The notes under the pieces were generated by a model. The model worked only from the letters and a program-made list of their open reading frames with translations, was not told where the DNA came from and did no database searches. Below are positions 9,422-22,400 of a stretch of DNA of 64,000 nucleotides, in pieces; positions within the stretch are counted from its first letter, which is position 1, and each line of letters begins with the position of its first letter. The translations under genes and the position numbers were made by a program. Source of the DNA: Phascolomyces articulosus (taxonomy: Eukaryota; Mucoromycota; Mucoromycetes; Mucorales; Lichtheimiaceae); assembly GCA_025677815.1 (NCBI GenBank), contig JAIXMP010000005.1, positions 806,001 through 870,000 of the forward strand, given 5' to 3'.

Positions 9422-12400
9422 AATAATGATGATGATACGTGATGATAATAATTCACTTTCTTATAAGCAACCTCCCACATGACTCATTTGGGTATTATTT
9501 GCCATTCACTTTCTCCTCTGCATTGTTTTCACAGAAATAAATTATACTCTTATCCATATTATATACTATTATAGTTGTATTTCTTCTCTTAACGTTATAT
9601 ATATATTATTACAATATAGCATTATTAGTTTACAGGTATTTCTTATGATTTATGTCATTACACAACAAAAGGAACCCCCCCAACTACGAAAGAAATATAA
9701 ATATTTACATTTATCCTCGCATCTCTCTCACTTTGCAGATCGATTCTATTGTTATTTCTTCCTTTCCAATCCGGTATTTTTTCTCTCTTTTTTTTTTCTA
9801 CTACCATATTGACGTCTTTTACATGGAAACATTATTTACAATAATATTTTTTTGTACATAGATATTATCATATATACAGAACTTATTCTTCTTTATATAT
9901 TAAATATGTTTTTGCATAGTAAATGTATTATGTGTTGTATATTGAAGTGCCTCGGTCAGTGTGTATAGATCTCTGTTTACATGTATATAAAAAAGTGGGG
10001 GGGGAAATCCTTATTTATTAAGTATGAGTAAAAAAAGAATAAAAAAGAAAAAAAAACCTAATAATAATATTATATGATGATGTTTTGCGTGTGATACGTG
10101 TCAATTTGTATCAATTCTTAGTCTTCACTCACACCCTCTCCCCCAAGTTCCAGTTCTCCTTTTTCTTCTTTATCATCATTATATATATATAATTTATGCA
10201 CTTTGTATCCTTCTCTCTTTGCATGATTACTGTGTTGTGCATTGTGTTTAAAATAATAGATAAAAAGTCTTCTTCTCCCCCTCCCCCAAATTTATGATTA
10301 CCCATCATATGCATGTATAAAAAAAGGTGCTTTATTCATCCATCCACCCAGAAGGATTCGTTATTAAGAAAAAAAAGAGTCAAGAAAAAAAATCGTGAAG
10401 TTATATAAAAACATACACCTAGGAATAATAATAATAAATATATATGCATGGGTTAGGTTTCGTCACATCATCCCCTTTTTTCTTTTCTTTTTTTTTTGTT
10501 GTTTAACCCTCTTCGGCCCCTAATCCGTTTTGATGTGCTATTTCCGTATAATCATCATGCCACATAAACAATCAAATGTTTTTTTAATTCACGAGTACGA
10601 TCTACTTTTGATAAAATGTATATATTTTACGCCCTTTTCGAATATTCTAACTCCTGCCAAAATAGGCAAGTACACGGAGTTTTATTGTCGGTATGCCTGT
10701 TCATTATTAAGATTCAGGGTTCATTTGTATCATTATTATGTGGAATCTCCATTCAAAAGTGGATAAACTATATAGATGTTTTTTATCTGAAAAAGTAATA
10801 ATATGAAACTGTCAATTCCCCTTTTCTATTATTAACCATCTTTACTCCAAAAAAAGACATTATATTATATTATATTTTATAAAACTATAATTTTTGTTAA
10901 GTATTATATACTTACCTTTATCCTCACTCGTTCCTAATTATGATCGTTGTATTTTGAGTGATACATACATATTTCTGTATGTGTTTTTTTATGAATCACA
11001 ATAAATATAATTATTATATACTTTCATGTAAATTTGTATAGGAAGAACATACCACGTTTGTAATCGAAACACATATATATTTTTGTGTTTGTATTATTTT
11101 ATGTGCAGACATTGCATAGGTAGAAATTCCCTATATTCATTTTTTCTGCTCCATTCCACTGGATACGACCTCCTTTGTTTTTTTCCCACATAGGAATCTT
11201 CTAATATATTTTGGGATCGGAAGAGGCCAGATAATAAGTCATAAGCAAATTAAAAATAATTCTTGTTGGATCCATATTTTTAAGGACCTCGTTTTCTATA
11301 TCTCAAACACATTCTCAATTTCTTCAGCACCACCAAAAGAAACAACCTTTTTTTAAACAATAGTATTACATGAGAACCAATGATTTTCTTCACCCATCAT
11401 TCCATCCATGGAGTCCATGACTCTTGTTATTCTTTGAAAGTTCCTGTCATTTCTAGTGCATCGTGATGACAACAGCATTATCAGAATATTTAAAGTACTA
11501 AAAAAACGATTAATAAATAAATAAACTTACATAGCATCACATCTCTAGTATCTCCATTGCTTTGTATCTAAATTTAGATGGCTAACACAAACAAGTATGT
11601 ATTACAAAAAGATCGATGCTCGGAAAGAAAGAAAAAAAACAATCATAATAGTGATACTCGGCAGGGTTCATGTACGCAAACAAGCCATCTTAGCTTTATA
11701 AACAAAAACGTACATATTCTTCCGGGGAAACCGAAACAATCCTGTTTACTAGCATTGAACAGGTCTCATGGTATAGTTTATTTAGTATCGTTGTTCTTTG
11801 TCAATAAGTACATTATACTCATTACTATTATTGTTTGCGTTCAATATATATTAAATGATAAAGGAAATGCTTTTCAGTGTGTTCCAAGGTCACCTATTAG
11901 TCTTGAGTTATTCAGCTAGTATATAAAACCAAGCTTTGTTGACTATATCTTTAAACGAATTCTCGGAGAACATACATACTAATTTCTACGACTTATTCAT
12001 AAAGCGGGCAATTAAAGGAGACATTGGTTAAAATTGCAATATGGTACTATACTCAAAGCAATCTTACCAGCCATGATCCAGAAACCGAACCTGGCCTCAT
12101 TCTTATCTCAAAACAAAAGGAAAAAAAATCCACGAAAACACAAGCAAGAACATAAACATTTTGTTGCTGTTGTTTTATTCATATTAGAGCCACTTATATA
12201 TAAAATATTCAACCTTATTACCTTCACTCATTTCCATTACATTATCATTATTTTTGTCTCTCATTTATCATCATTACCAGGAATTGTTTCTAAGTTACTA
12301 CCATCGTTGCAACAACAACAATATTAACTTTATCAGAAAAGAAGAAAATCTTACTGTTTTGGATGACGTACTAAACTTTTGGTGGATTATCTTGTACTAG

Positions 12401-12523
12401 CCAATAACAGCTAATACTGCAGGTGAAAGGTAATATGAAAAAAACAAAACAATTTTTTCCAGGGTTTTGATTGCTAATATTGCTTCTGAATCTCTCCTTC
12501 TTTCTGTATTAATAGTTCCACCG
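9422..12523. other. Non-coding AT-rich region
   Basis: No open frame here shows protein-like composition or splice-linked structure. Short frames at 10.5-10.8 kb and 11.58-11.92 kb look random. Nothing further can be supported. Confidence 0.45.
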
Positions 12524-12924
12524 AATAAAATACAAGTGCTTTATGCACAACAGGGAAGTGGAAAGAAACAAAGAAAAATTTATTACTCGACGTCATGAAA
12601 TTGCCAGAAGACATATCAATACATGCTAGGAACAATGTTTCAGGAACCAGTCTGCCAATAAGTTTAATTAAACTAGTACCAAAAATTGTATCCAAGGAAG
12701 CATGTCAGGTTTACGAACCAGACAGCAATTTTCAGTGTGGGTTTCATAATTGTAATGATTTATACGACAGGCTAAAAAGAAAGCGATTTGAAGAGCTTTT
12801 GTTTCCCAAGCATGATACCAAGCAGCAAGATGGAGAAAATTTAGAAAGAATATTGTCCACATTGCAATCAAACTATTACACGATCAAGAGTAGATTCCAT
12901 ATTCACACACAAGAAAAGTTGTAA
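12524..12924 (+). CDS. Hypothetical ORF, unknown function
   Basis: The frame is open from about 12524, with the first ATG at 12595 giving 109 residues. Unlike its surroundings it has balanced amino-acid composition (few homopolymer codons), with FQCGFHNCND and a charged helix DRLKRKRFEELLFP. The stretch just upstream of the ATG, ending KNLLLDVMKLPEDI, also reads like protein, so the true start may be an upstream exon. No family is recognised. It could be a young gene, a decayed exon or chance. Confidence 0.3.
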
Positions 12925-13428
12925 AAAAAGAGCTTGAATGAGTGGAGTGAGAATGTTATCAGTAGTTAACAAAAAAAAACTGGTGTTGATGGTTTTTTGG
13001 AGTAGTAAAATACAGATATAAGTCCCTTACGTCAGTTATTTTTATGCTATAGTAGTAATTATATATATAATCATTATAATTCCAATACGTAGAATATAAT
13101 ACGAGTTTGATTATAAAATTTTACAGAAGTGCAATTAATCTATCACGTAAACATTTACAGTTTTTATCAGCTCATTTTTTTATAGCACAATAATTAAATA
13201 TCATGGTTCAGTTGCTGTGGCGACAATGGAGAAGCTCTATCTTTGATCCTTAAATTGCAGGTGATATGACTATATGTAGGGCTTCATGAGTTAAGCAAGA
13301 GTGCAAATCAAACTCGCCCTGAAATGCTTGATGTCGGAGCGTTGCTGTGGCTGCATTCCAATTTAGGAAGGCGTCAAATTTTTTCTTTGTCTTTTTTTTT
13401 TTTTTGATCTTTAACGATTTATTCAACA
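12925..13428. other. Gap upstream of the DBP10 gene
   Basis: AT-rich, ending with a poly-T tract (about 13387-13405) just before the DBP10 start codon. It presumably holds that gene's promoter; no specific element is identified. Confidence 0.45.
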
Positions 13429-16351
13429 ATGGACGACGAAAGCGAAAACTATGATATGTTCCAATCGATCAAGCCATCTGCTATGCCAGCGGCTTCAGCA
13501 AAACCAACCAAGATCACTCCGGCAATCAGCATGAGCGATAGTGAAGACGATGTTTCTGAGGAAGAGAAATTTATTGCCAATGAAAACACGGCTGCTAATC
13601 GTAAAAACAAGAAATCGGGTGGTTTCCAATCGATGGGTAAAAATATTGGATCTTCACTACAATTGTTTTCATTATCAATTTTTTATGCAACGTGTTAACT
13701 TATTTTTTTTGATGCATGCTTGTGTGTATATTCAACTCTTGATCGATCAATATAGGTCTCAATCAACCTATCTTTAAAGCGATCTTGCATAAAGGTTTCA
13801 AGGTTCCGACACCGATCCAACGTAAATCTATTCCACTCATTATGCAAGGTCAAGATGTGGTTGGTATGGCTCGTACAGGTTCTGGTAAAACAGCTGCTTT
13901 TTTGATTCCTTTATTGGAACGTCTCAAGGGCCATTCAGCTAAAGTCGGTGCGCGTGGTCTTGTATTATCCCCTTCACGTGAACTGGCCCTTCAAACACAA
14001 AAGGTGTGTAAGGAACTTGGTAAATATACAGATTTGCGAAGCTGTGTCCTTGTCGGTGGTGATAGTTTGGATGATCAATTTAGTATGATTGCAAGTAATC
14101 CGGATATTTTGATTGCAACACCCGGTCGTTTACTTCATTTGGCAGTAGAAATGGATTTGGATTTACGATCGATCGAATATGTTGTCTTTGATGAAGCTGA
14201 TCGCTTGTTTGAAATGGGTTTTGCTGTACAACTGCATGAAATTCTTTCTCGTTTGCCACAAAGTCGTCAAACTTTACTTTTCTCGGCCACTCTTCCCAAA
14301 ATGTTGGTTGATTTCGCCAAGGCTGGTTTGCAGGAACCTACTTTGATTCGTTTGGATGCTGATACCAAAATTAGCAAGGATTTAGAGGTATATTAGAATT
14401 TAGAGAGAGAATGTGAAAGTGGGGATTAATAGGGCAATATAATAATAACTAACTAAATTATGTATGTTGTTATAATCCTCATTATTAGATGGCGTTCTTT
14501 TCTGTGAAACAATCCGAAAAAGAAGCAGCATTGATTTATCTACTTCGCAATGTCATCAAATTACCCAAAAAGACATCTAACTCGGGTAATGATCGAAAGG
14601 AGGATAAGAAAAAGAAGAAGCGAACTACAGCCACTGAAGAAGATCGTCAAACCATTATCTTTGTTGCAACAAAACATCACGTCGATTATCTCGCCAACAT
14701 TTTGATGGAACTTGGATATCAGGTCTCTTATGTTTATGGTTCTCTTGACCAAACGGCCCGTAATATTCAAATTAATCGTTTCAGAACGGGCGTCACCAAT
14801 TTATTGGTGGTAACGGATGTTGCTGCTCGTGGTATTGATATTCCTATTCTTGAAAATGTTATCAATTATGACTTTTCCGGATCATCCAAGGTGTTTATTC
14901 ATCGTGTTGGTCGTGCTGCACGTGCAGGCCGTCGTGGTTGGGCTTATTCGCTTGTCTCAGCTGCTGAATTCCCCTATGTGGTTGATCTTGGTCTCTTCTT
15001 AACTCGTGAAATTGTAATGGGTTCTCGACAAAAGGAAAAATTGAATGCTGATTATACCTCATCATTGATTACTGGTACAATGCCCAAAGATGCTTTCACC
15101 GATGATATTGAATGGGTCCGACAACATGTGGCATTGGATGCAGCTTTAGAGGGTATCTACAACACAGCAAACAATGCTTACAAGTTGTATAATCGAACAA
15201 AACCAAGAGCTGCTGCAGAAAGTTATACACGAGCCAAGGAATTGATGAAGAAAGAAGCTTATAAAGAGTTACATCCTTTATTGGGTAAATATGACAATAT
15301 GATGAGATTTGGGGGTTTTAAAAAAAGGTATTTGTGTTTCTTTTACTAAACTTTTCTTATTCCTATTACTGTTATTATTTGTATAGAATCGAGTGAACAT
15401 ACGAACGAAGCTGAAAAGCAGCGCCTGGATATGATTAGCAAAATTTCTGGTTTCCGTCCAAATGAGGTAAGAAATCGATCACTCTGACAGATTTTAGTAT
15501 TAGAATATTTAGTTTTTGGATATTAAACATATCTTTATCATAATTAGACCATTTTCGAAGTGGGACGAACACGTGGTACGAAAAAGGCTGATGCAGCAAC
15601 ATTACTTATGCGTACAAGACGGGAAACACTTGGTTCATTTATTCATGCCAAAAAATCAGCAGCAGCAGCCGCTTCAGCCGCAGAATTAGAAGAATTGAAC
15701 TCCAACGATAATAAACAAATCAACTTGGATAGTTTGGGTGGAGAAGCAGATGAAGATGATTTATTAGATGCTTTCAATATGCCAACCACCGAAAAGAAAT
15801 CAAGTCATCGGGATGAAGAATTCTATATGCATTATACACAAAAGGATGCGGATACAGAACGTGGCTATTCTATGCAAACGGGTAATTTCGTTGAACAAGC
15901 AAGTAAAGCTACATTGGACTTGATTGGTGACGATAATGATGCCATGAACCAAGGAAAACGTAACGCAATGCGATGGGATGCCAAAAAGAAAAAGTTTGTT
16001 CGTGGTACGGGTGTGGGTTCGGATAACAAAAAGATGATTCGTACCGAAAGTGGTGCTTTGATTTCAGCTACCTACAAGAGTGGTCGATATGATGAATGGG
16101 CCAAGAAGAAACGCATAGATATGCCTCGTATTGGTGAACAAGAACTTTCATCCGCCAAACATATGGCACAAGGCAATACGCGACGATTTAGACATAATCG
16201 TACAGACGGCCCTCAAAAGCGTAAAAATGAAGGAGGAAGTGGTGGTGGTGAACTTCAATCGGCTGAACAAATTCGTAAAAAACGTAAAGTTCAAGAGAAT
16301 CGCAAGGCAAAGAACGCTCGCCCTTCAAAGAAGAATAACAGACGTCGTTAA
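13429..16351 (+). CDS. DBP10: ATP-dependent DEAD-box RNA helicase DBP10 (DDX54)
   Basis: Nucleolar helicase that acts in 60S ribosomal subunit assembly. Exons: 13429-13636, 13756-14387, 14489-15284, 15387-15466 and 15548-16351, totalling 2520 bases and 839 residues. An acidic N-terminus precedes the Q motif (GFKVPTPIQ), motif I ARTGSGKT, motif Ia PSRELA, motif II DEAD in [14 protein letters not shown], motif III SAT, then RGIDIP and [13 protein letters not shown] of the second RecA lobe. A Lys-rich insertion (around KEDKKKKKR) sits between the lobes. The C-terminal third has the Dbp10-specific block [17 protein letters not shown] and a very basic tail ending KKNNRRR, which probably serves as nucleolar targeting and RNA binding. 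The length is a little shorter than the ~995 of yeast. No defects are seen. Confidence 0.95.
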
Positions 16352-17815
16352 TTTTTTTTCACCTTTTATTCTTTCATTTTCTATCCTCTCACACATACAC
16401 ATCACATAAACTCTCTCCTTTATATTCCTTTTTATTATCATTGTATCCATATTGCAAGCATTGTTTTTTTATACTTTTTTTGTTTTTGTATCATTTCCTC
16501 ACTTTTTTTCATTATATTATTCCATCCATCCATCCATCCATCAAATAATATGTTATACTACATCATTTACAATTTTTTTTATGAGCTAGCAAAATTATTA
16601 TTTTTATTACACTCATTATTTAAAGAAGTAATCTACTATAAAGGATGATATCTAATTTATAACCGATGAATATCACCATAGTAGCTGTAAATTATATAGC
16701 TGCTTGGTGATATATATTTCTTTCACAAGGACAATCCTAAATGGTGATACATGTTATTATCGCTTGGCCATGCGAAGTGGGAAATAGGAACCAAGATGAA
16801 ATCAAAGGAGTTTTAGCTTTGTTACCGGCATTCTTGTAGTAATTACCTCCAGAGTTAATGATGCTGTTAAGTTTTGTTCTTGTAAAAAGACTTTTAAATC
16901 AATTTATCTATGATACTCCACGCCTTGTTCTCGTTCTTGAATCATCAGCTTATCATTTTCATCGACATTATTATCAATATTTCGTGTGGTATCGATGATA
17001 AAGGTTGGGTCCTGTAATCCAATCGAGATGTCCTCTCTTCTCACCCCTGGTACTAAGACAAGAAGAAAAACACTCGAAACACTCGAGCAGTATTGTACTC
17101 AACTAAAACCCCTGAGGGCCTATCCTTGGGGAATCATTCCCTGCCAATCTCCATTTGGAGACATAGACTACGTGATGTTTGAGTTTGGTTCTCTCGGGCC
17201 TACTAGGTAAACCCACCTGATTACGCCAGATATAGCGTAGGTGAAGAGGCTTAACCAGTTGTAAGAAGGAGGCCATCGTGTAAAAGTAGGGTTTACCACC
17301 TTTATTACCAAAATGCGAGTTGTCCTATAGTAATCGAGCGTCGAGCCGCTGTCTCAACTACTAAATCATTCCATTTTACAAACTCATCGTCGATGATGCG
17401 CTACATAGTAGCCAGTAGATCAAGAGTTAAGTGAGTATATTGATTCTTTCTTACATGGGCAAAAATTGAAGTTTCTCTGTTGCCCTAAGCGCTTACCTCT
17501 ATACCTGAACCAGCTAAAATTTTTCAGTCCAATATGCTTGGATGCGTTCCACTGTAGCATCGTCATAAAAAAAGCTTGAGTAATAATGCCCCAATTTCTT
17601 AAAAGTTTCAATATCTTCGCTTGCCTGGTAAGCTTCTTTTTGATATATCAAGTAAACATTTTGATCAAAAAAAAGTGTGGAATACGAGTGAAAGGAGGCG
17701 TTTCATTTCTTTTAAAGGCAAAGTCGGTGCATAAAAAGCATAATAAAAAATCGTGCACATAAAAAATCTTGAACTTCTTTTTTTTTCTCCCATAATAAAA
17801 AAAAATATTACAAAA
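16352..17815. other. Intergenic region with a GC-richer island
   Basis: Pyrimidine-rich 3' flank of DBP10 with a (CCAT)n run near 16521-16542. Then a block at about 16980-17420 is clearly less AT-rich than its surroundings and has long open frames on both strands but no recognised protein. The remainder up to 17815 is the THOC5-like 5' flank. Confidence 0.5.
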
Positions 17816-18889
17816 ATGCCGGCTGCTTCAGCATCAAACAGCAATGATCGTACCGCACCACTACAACAAATCATTAATGCAACACAACGAGTACAGGAAC
17901 TCATGGCAATACATATGCAGCAGAAAATCACGGTATGGAATTACGATCTACCTTAAAAAAACCCACAATGGATCTTGTTCCTTTTTTTCTTCTTCAACCA
18001 ATTCAGACGACTTACATTCTACCCAACATATTGTTCTCCATGAATTCCTCTCTCTCTCTCTCAAAAAAAAAAAAACATAGAATGCATTACCAGATCAACT
18101 TGAAGATACTGAAGATGGACAGGCTTTAATTAATACGATTGATGATGTATTTGATATTCATACGATTGCCTTTCAAACGGTTCATGATAGTAAACAAGAA
18201 ACTGCTGAAGCAAAAGCTGCTATGGACGAAAAACATGTCGGTTTACAAAACGTAATGTATGAAAAACGACATCTTATTGAAGAAATTTTAAAATGTAAAT
18301 CATTCAGGTAACAAAGACGTTTATTTATTTTAAAAGAGTGAGTTCTACTAGTAAAACGCGTTCGACTTGTCAAATTGACTTAATACTCCATATATAGATC
18401 GGTCTATCAAGATGTTGATCTAGTACCATTGGAAGAATTCCAATCCAATGCACCAACCGAGTATCTTCAAGATCAAGAAAATCCACATCAATTGATGATT
18501 AATCGATTAAAATATGAACATCAAGCACGGATAAGGTATATATAAATCAAGGAACTCTGTATGTTCATACAAAAAAAAAAAAAAAAAAAAGAAGCTAAAC
18601 TATAAATCTAATAGTTTAAAAGAACAAGAAGAAAAATTACAAGCTGAACGTTTGGCATTAATTCGTGAAAACAGAAAGGCACAAGAAAAACTTGATCGTT
18701 TTGACAAACTATTGGATGATTTTGTACAGGTAAATAAAAAGAGGCAAACAGGGAGAGAGGCTTTGTATTTTTTTTTTCTTTTGTTGCTAATATATATATA
18801 TTAATATATAAATTACATAGGCATCAGTACCTGTGGAAAATGCGTTATTAGAAGAGGAAAAAAAAGCTTTAGCAATTCAAGAAGACTGA
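17816..18889 (+). CDS. THO complex subunit 5-like protein (THOC5/FMIP)
   Basis: THO is the nuclear complex that couples transcription to mRNA packaging and export. Exons: 17816-17932, 18081-18307, 18398-18535, 18615-18729 and 18821-18889, totalling 666 bases and 221 residues. The THOC5 signature is clear: a coiled region with QNVMYEKRHLIEEILKCKSF, then VDLVPLEEFQSNAPTEY, a second coiled coil rich in Glu/Lys/Arg, and DDFVQASVPVENAL. These follow the same order as in animal THOC5. The animal protein is about 680 residues; this one has only the N-terminal coiled-coil portion, and the stop comes right after the conserved motif, so I regard it as a natural short form rather than truncation. It ends about 300 bases from the convergent PWP2 gene. 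Confidence 0.88.
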
Positions 18890-19190
18890 AAAAATAATAC
18901 AAAATAAAATTAAAAAAAGGGAAAAAACATGCAAATGGTTTATATTGTGTAAATGTATATATGTAAGAGTGTGAACGATAGTGAGAAAGTGTATGAGAGA
19001 GGGAGCGTTTTCTAATGATGTATGCTGTTATTATGGGCAGTAATGCTTTGTTGGTTCAAAAGATATTTGAGAGTATATGTATTAGAGTCGCACCTAAAAT
19101 CATTTATATATATTACATGCGTTAATAACAAAACAAAAAAAAAGAGCAGACCCAATTATCATAACCAAAAAAAAAGGTGAGATAAAAAAC
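18890..19190. other. Convergent intergenic region THOC5-like/PWP2
   Basis: AT-rich region shared by the 3' ends of two convergent genes. No gene is seen. Confidence 0.5.
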
Positions 19191-22100
19191 TTACAAGTTG
19201 GAGATATCATCTCGTACACGATTGATGCTCTTGTGTAAAGTTCGGAAAGTGGATTGGAATTCACCACGATGTTCCTTCAAATATCTGCCATGAGCAGTCA
19301 TGACACTAACGACCCACATCAAGTGGAATTCGATATGTGGACTATGTTCCATATGGACACCAATAAATTGTAAGAGTTTATCAAGGTATTTTTCTGAAAT
19401 GGTCTGTGCCACGATATCGATGGATCCTGGTGGAATGGCTTCAAAGACTTTGTGCAAAATAGACTTTTCGTTCAAACGGAAAGCCATACAAAGTGATCGT
19501 AAATATTCCTTTTCTTCCAATGCCTCCAAGACGGTTTCGGGGGTAATATCAATTTCCAAATCAAATGGATCAAAAAGAATTGTATCATCCAAAGAATAGA
19601 TTAATAAACCATCTGTAGTGGCTGCAGCCCAAGCACGACCAGTAGGTGAAAATCGTACTGCCATGGATCGTGCTTCTGGACGTGTTTTTCGCACAGAAAG
19701 ATCGCCAGATTGTGCACCTGGTAAGGTATAATCCAATCGATCTTCCACATCAGATGAATCCTCAACATCCATCATTTCTTTACTTCCAAATTCGGTCATG
19801 TACTTGGAATTGAGCTGTTCTTGTGTACCATCCAGCGATAAGTTGTGGGAGATTTGGAACTTTTTTACTAGCACCCTAGTGGTGATGTCGTATATACAAA
19901 TGTATTTACTATTGCCACCACCAATGACACTGCTACCATCAGCGGTGTAGCACAATGAATTAAAGCATTTGCCAGAAGCTGCATTATCTGCTACTGTTCG
20001 ATCTGCTACCTTACGACCACCTGAAATATCTTTACGTCCTTCGATTGAACCAACTTGTTTACCATTTTCAACATCCCAAAATGCAATTTGACCATCCAAT
20101 GTAGAAGTGGCAATTTCTCGTCCATCCGGTCGGAATGCCACAGCAAGAACTTCGGTCTGATGTTGGAATGATTCAACTTGTTTGCTGCGTCCAAAGATAT
20201 CCCACGAACGTGCTGTGTAATCCCAACTACCACTGACCAAAATCATACCCACAGGAGAGAACGTCAATGAACTGATAGGTCCTGTATGTCCAGCCAAAAT
20301 ATCCAACAGTTTGCCGGTTTGTACGCTCCATACATAAATTTCAAACGTATCTGTTGTTCCTGCACAGACAACTTCACCACTTGGATCCACCACCAAGGAG
20401 GAAAATTGGACTGGGTTAGGGCTGGTGAATGTTCGGAAATTTCGATAACGTACCAAATCAAATGCACGAACGGTACCATCCAAACTGGCCGAAAAGAGCA
20501 CCTTGCCTTGTTTGGCAAATTCAACGGCCATCACATTGCTTTTGTGATCGCTAAATGTGACAAAACAGAAACCGGATGTTGTATTCCATACCTTGACTTT
20601 ACCATCTTCACCACCTGTGGCAAGTGTTTGCCCATCAGCAGAATATGAAAGCGAAGTCATGTTATAATAATGGCCTTGTTGTTTCAATACATACGATTCG
20701 GATTGCCATTCCCATACTAAAAGTTGACCCATAGTAGATGAACCAAATGCAAGCCATTCACCAGTACGGTTAATAGTAACGGTATCGATATTGTGTTGAG
20801 AAATACTATAATTGCAGCATTGTTATTAATATTATAATACTCGTTTGTCTTTGTCTCTCTCTCTCAAATAAATGGGAATCATTAATAATAAAAATAAAAA
20901 TAAAAATAGTTACCTTAAAGTATGAATATTAACAAAACTTGGCACTTCATATAAACCAAAGACACCATTCGATAAACCAACAACAAGTAGGTTACTAGGT
21001 GCAAAGAAAGCACATGATTTGACTTTAATACCATTTTGATTGAAATAGTGTTTTCCTGCTATCCGCCATTGTTCCTTATCGATACGTTTTTCTTCGCCAT
21101 CAATTTCCATTTCATCCTCTTCATCTGAATCACCCATGAGTGCAGCTCTTGTTCGGTATTGCCAATGGAAAAGAGCACCGTCTTTACTAATGGTATATAT
21201 CTAAAAAACACGCATCCATATATATAGTGGGATCCATAGATTAGGATCATTTATTCAAAACGTTGAGTGATCCATCGCAAGAAATCGAGATTATATACAT
21301 ACGTTTTGCATGTCGTCAGAAAACCATGCACCAAGCACAGAATTACGATGACCTGTCAGGGTTTGTGGAATGTAATCCTTTGGAGCATCCATACGATAAA
21401 GACGAGCAGTCATATCACTGGAAGATGTTAAAAAGTATTTTGAATCGGGACTCCATGAAATACTAAGAATATCGTCATAGTGACCACCAATCGTCTTATG
21501 CTTTACAAAAGGAGCAAATTCACGATTAAATCCAGGTGTTTTCCAAATTTCGACATATTTTTCATGACTTGCAGCAATCCATTTACCGTCAGGACTAAAT
21601 TGAATTGCTTTAACAGGTGCTTTGAAGTTGAAATGGGCAATCAAAACTCGTCGTGGAAGGTTGATCAATAATGCTCGGCCGTCTGAAAAAAAAAAAAAGA
21701 AACGTACACCATATTCAAGTAATACACACAGTTTTAGTCTTTGATCCAATACACTATATATCCTCGCATAATACATCCTAGAAAAAAATAATGGGACACG
21801 AACCTTTATCGATCGTCACTAACAAAGTTGCGTTTGGTGAAAGTGCCATTAACTTGATATCTTTTCGCATTTCGACGGGTAACGTCAATGACTTGTTACT
21901 GTTATTTTTTTAAAAATATAGTTGGTTAATGATATATCTTGTCTAGTTGATGATCGATTGGAAAAGTGAAAAAGATAATTTACTTGACGAGATCGAATAA
22001 GGATACACGGTTACCAACGGGACTCAAGATCGAGTTGCCATCTGGTGTGAATATTAAGTTGCCTGCAGTATAAACAGTACCACATAGGTTCGAAAACTAA

Positions 22101-22192
22101 ATGACCATCGTCTTGCTATTAGATAAAAATTAAGAGAAAAAAAAACATCACATTCAGAAATGGGGTGTACTCACCTTGAATCCAGTCTTCAT
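19191..22192 (-). CDS. PWP2: PWP2/UTP1, WD-repeat component of the small-subunit processome
   Basis: Component of the UTP-B subcomplex needed for 18S rRNA maturation in the nucleolus. Exons (complement): 22175-22192, 21984-22096, 21804-21898, 21303-21682, 20914-21200 and 19191-20805, totalling 2508 bases and 835 residues. The first exon is only 18 bases and encodes MKTGFK; joined to FSNLCGTVYTAGNL it reproduces the family N-terminus (MKxxFxFSNLxGTVY), which fixes the start. WD repeats follow, including MGQLLVWEWQSESYVLKQQG, DGKVKVWNTTSGFCFVTF, DGTVRAFDLVRYRNFRTFTS and EIYVWSVQTGKLLDILAGH. The C-terminal UTP12-like domain includes FSPTGRAWAAATTDGLLIYS and FDPFDLEIDITPE. An acidic stretch (DSDEEDEMEIDGEE) interrupts the N-terminal propeller, as in homologues. 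The length is slightly below the ~920 of yeast and human because the tail is shorter. Confidence 0.95.
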
Positions 22193-22400
22193 CGATGGTG
22201 AATCTATTACTCTTTATACGTCGAGTCTGAAAAAAAAAATTCCAACCAAAATTCAAGCAAAAAAAAAAAAGGTTGTCAAGAAAAAAAAGATGGTCACGTT
22301 CTTTTATTTCCTATTTGGTTATAAATCAAAAACTATGGAGAGGGATTTCTGCACAACTCTCTTTTTTTTTGTACTTCCCCCGCCAGAAAGAAAAAAGTCT
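22193..22400. promoter_or_regulatory. Divergent promoter between PWP2 and the methyltransferase-like gene
   Basis: The two start codons (22192 minus, 22401 plus) are 208 bases apart, so both promoters must lie here or within the first introns. The interval is rich in A- and T-runs and has no clear TATA box. Confidence 0.6.

Noticed and set aside
11578..11919. 113-codon plus-strand ORF
   Set aside because: Random-looking composition with a hydrophobic AT-rich stretch; no upstream or downstream exon fits it.
19300..20648. Long plus-strand frames opposite PWP2
   Set aside because: Antisense shadows of a well-supported coding exon.
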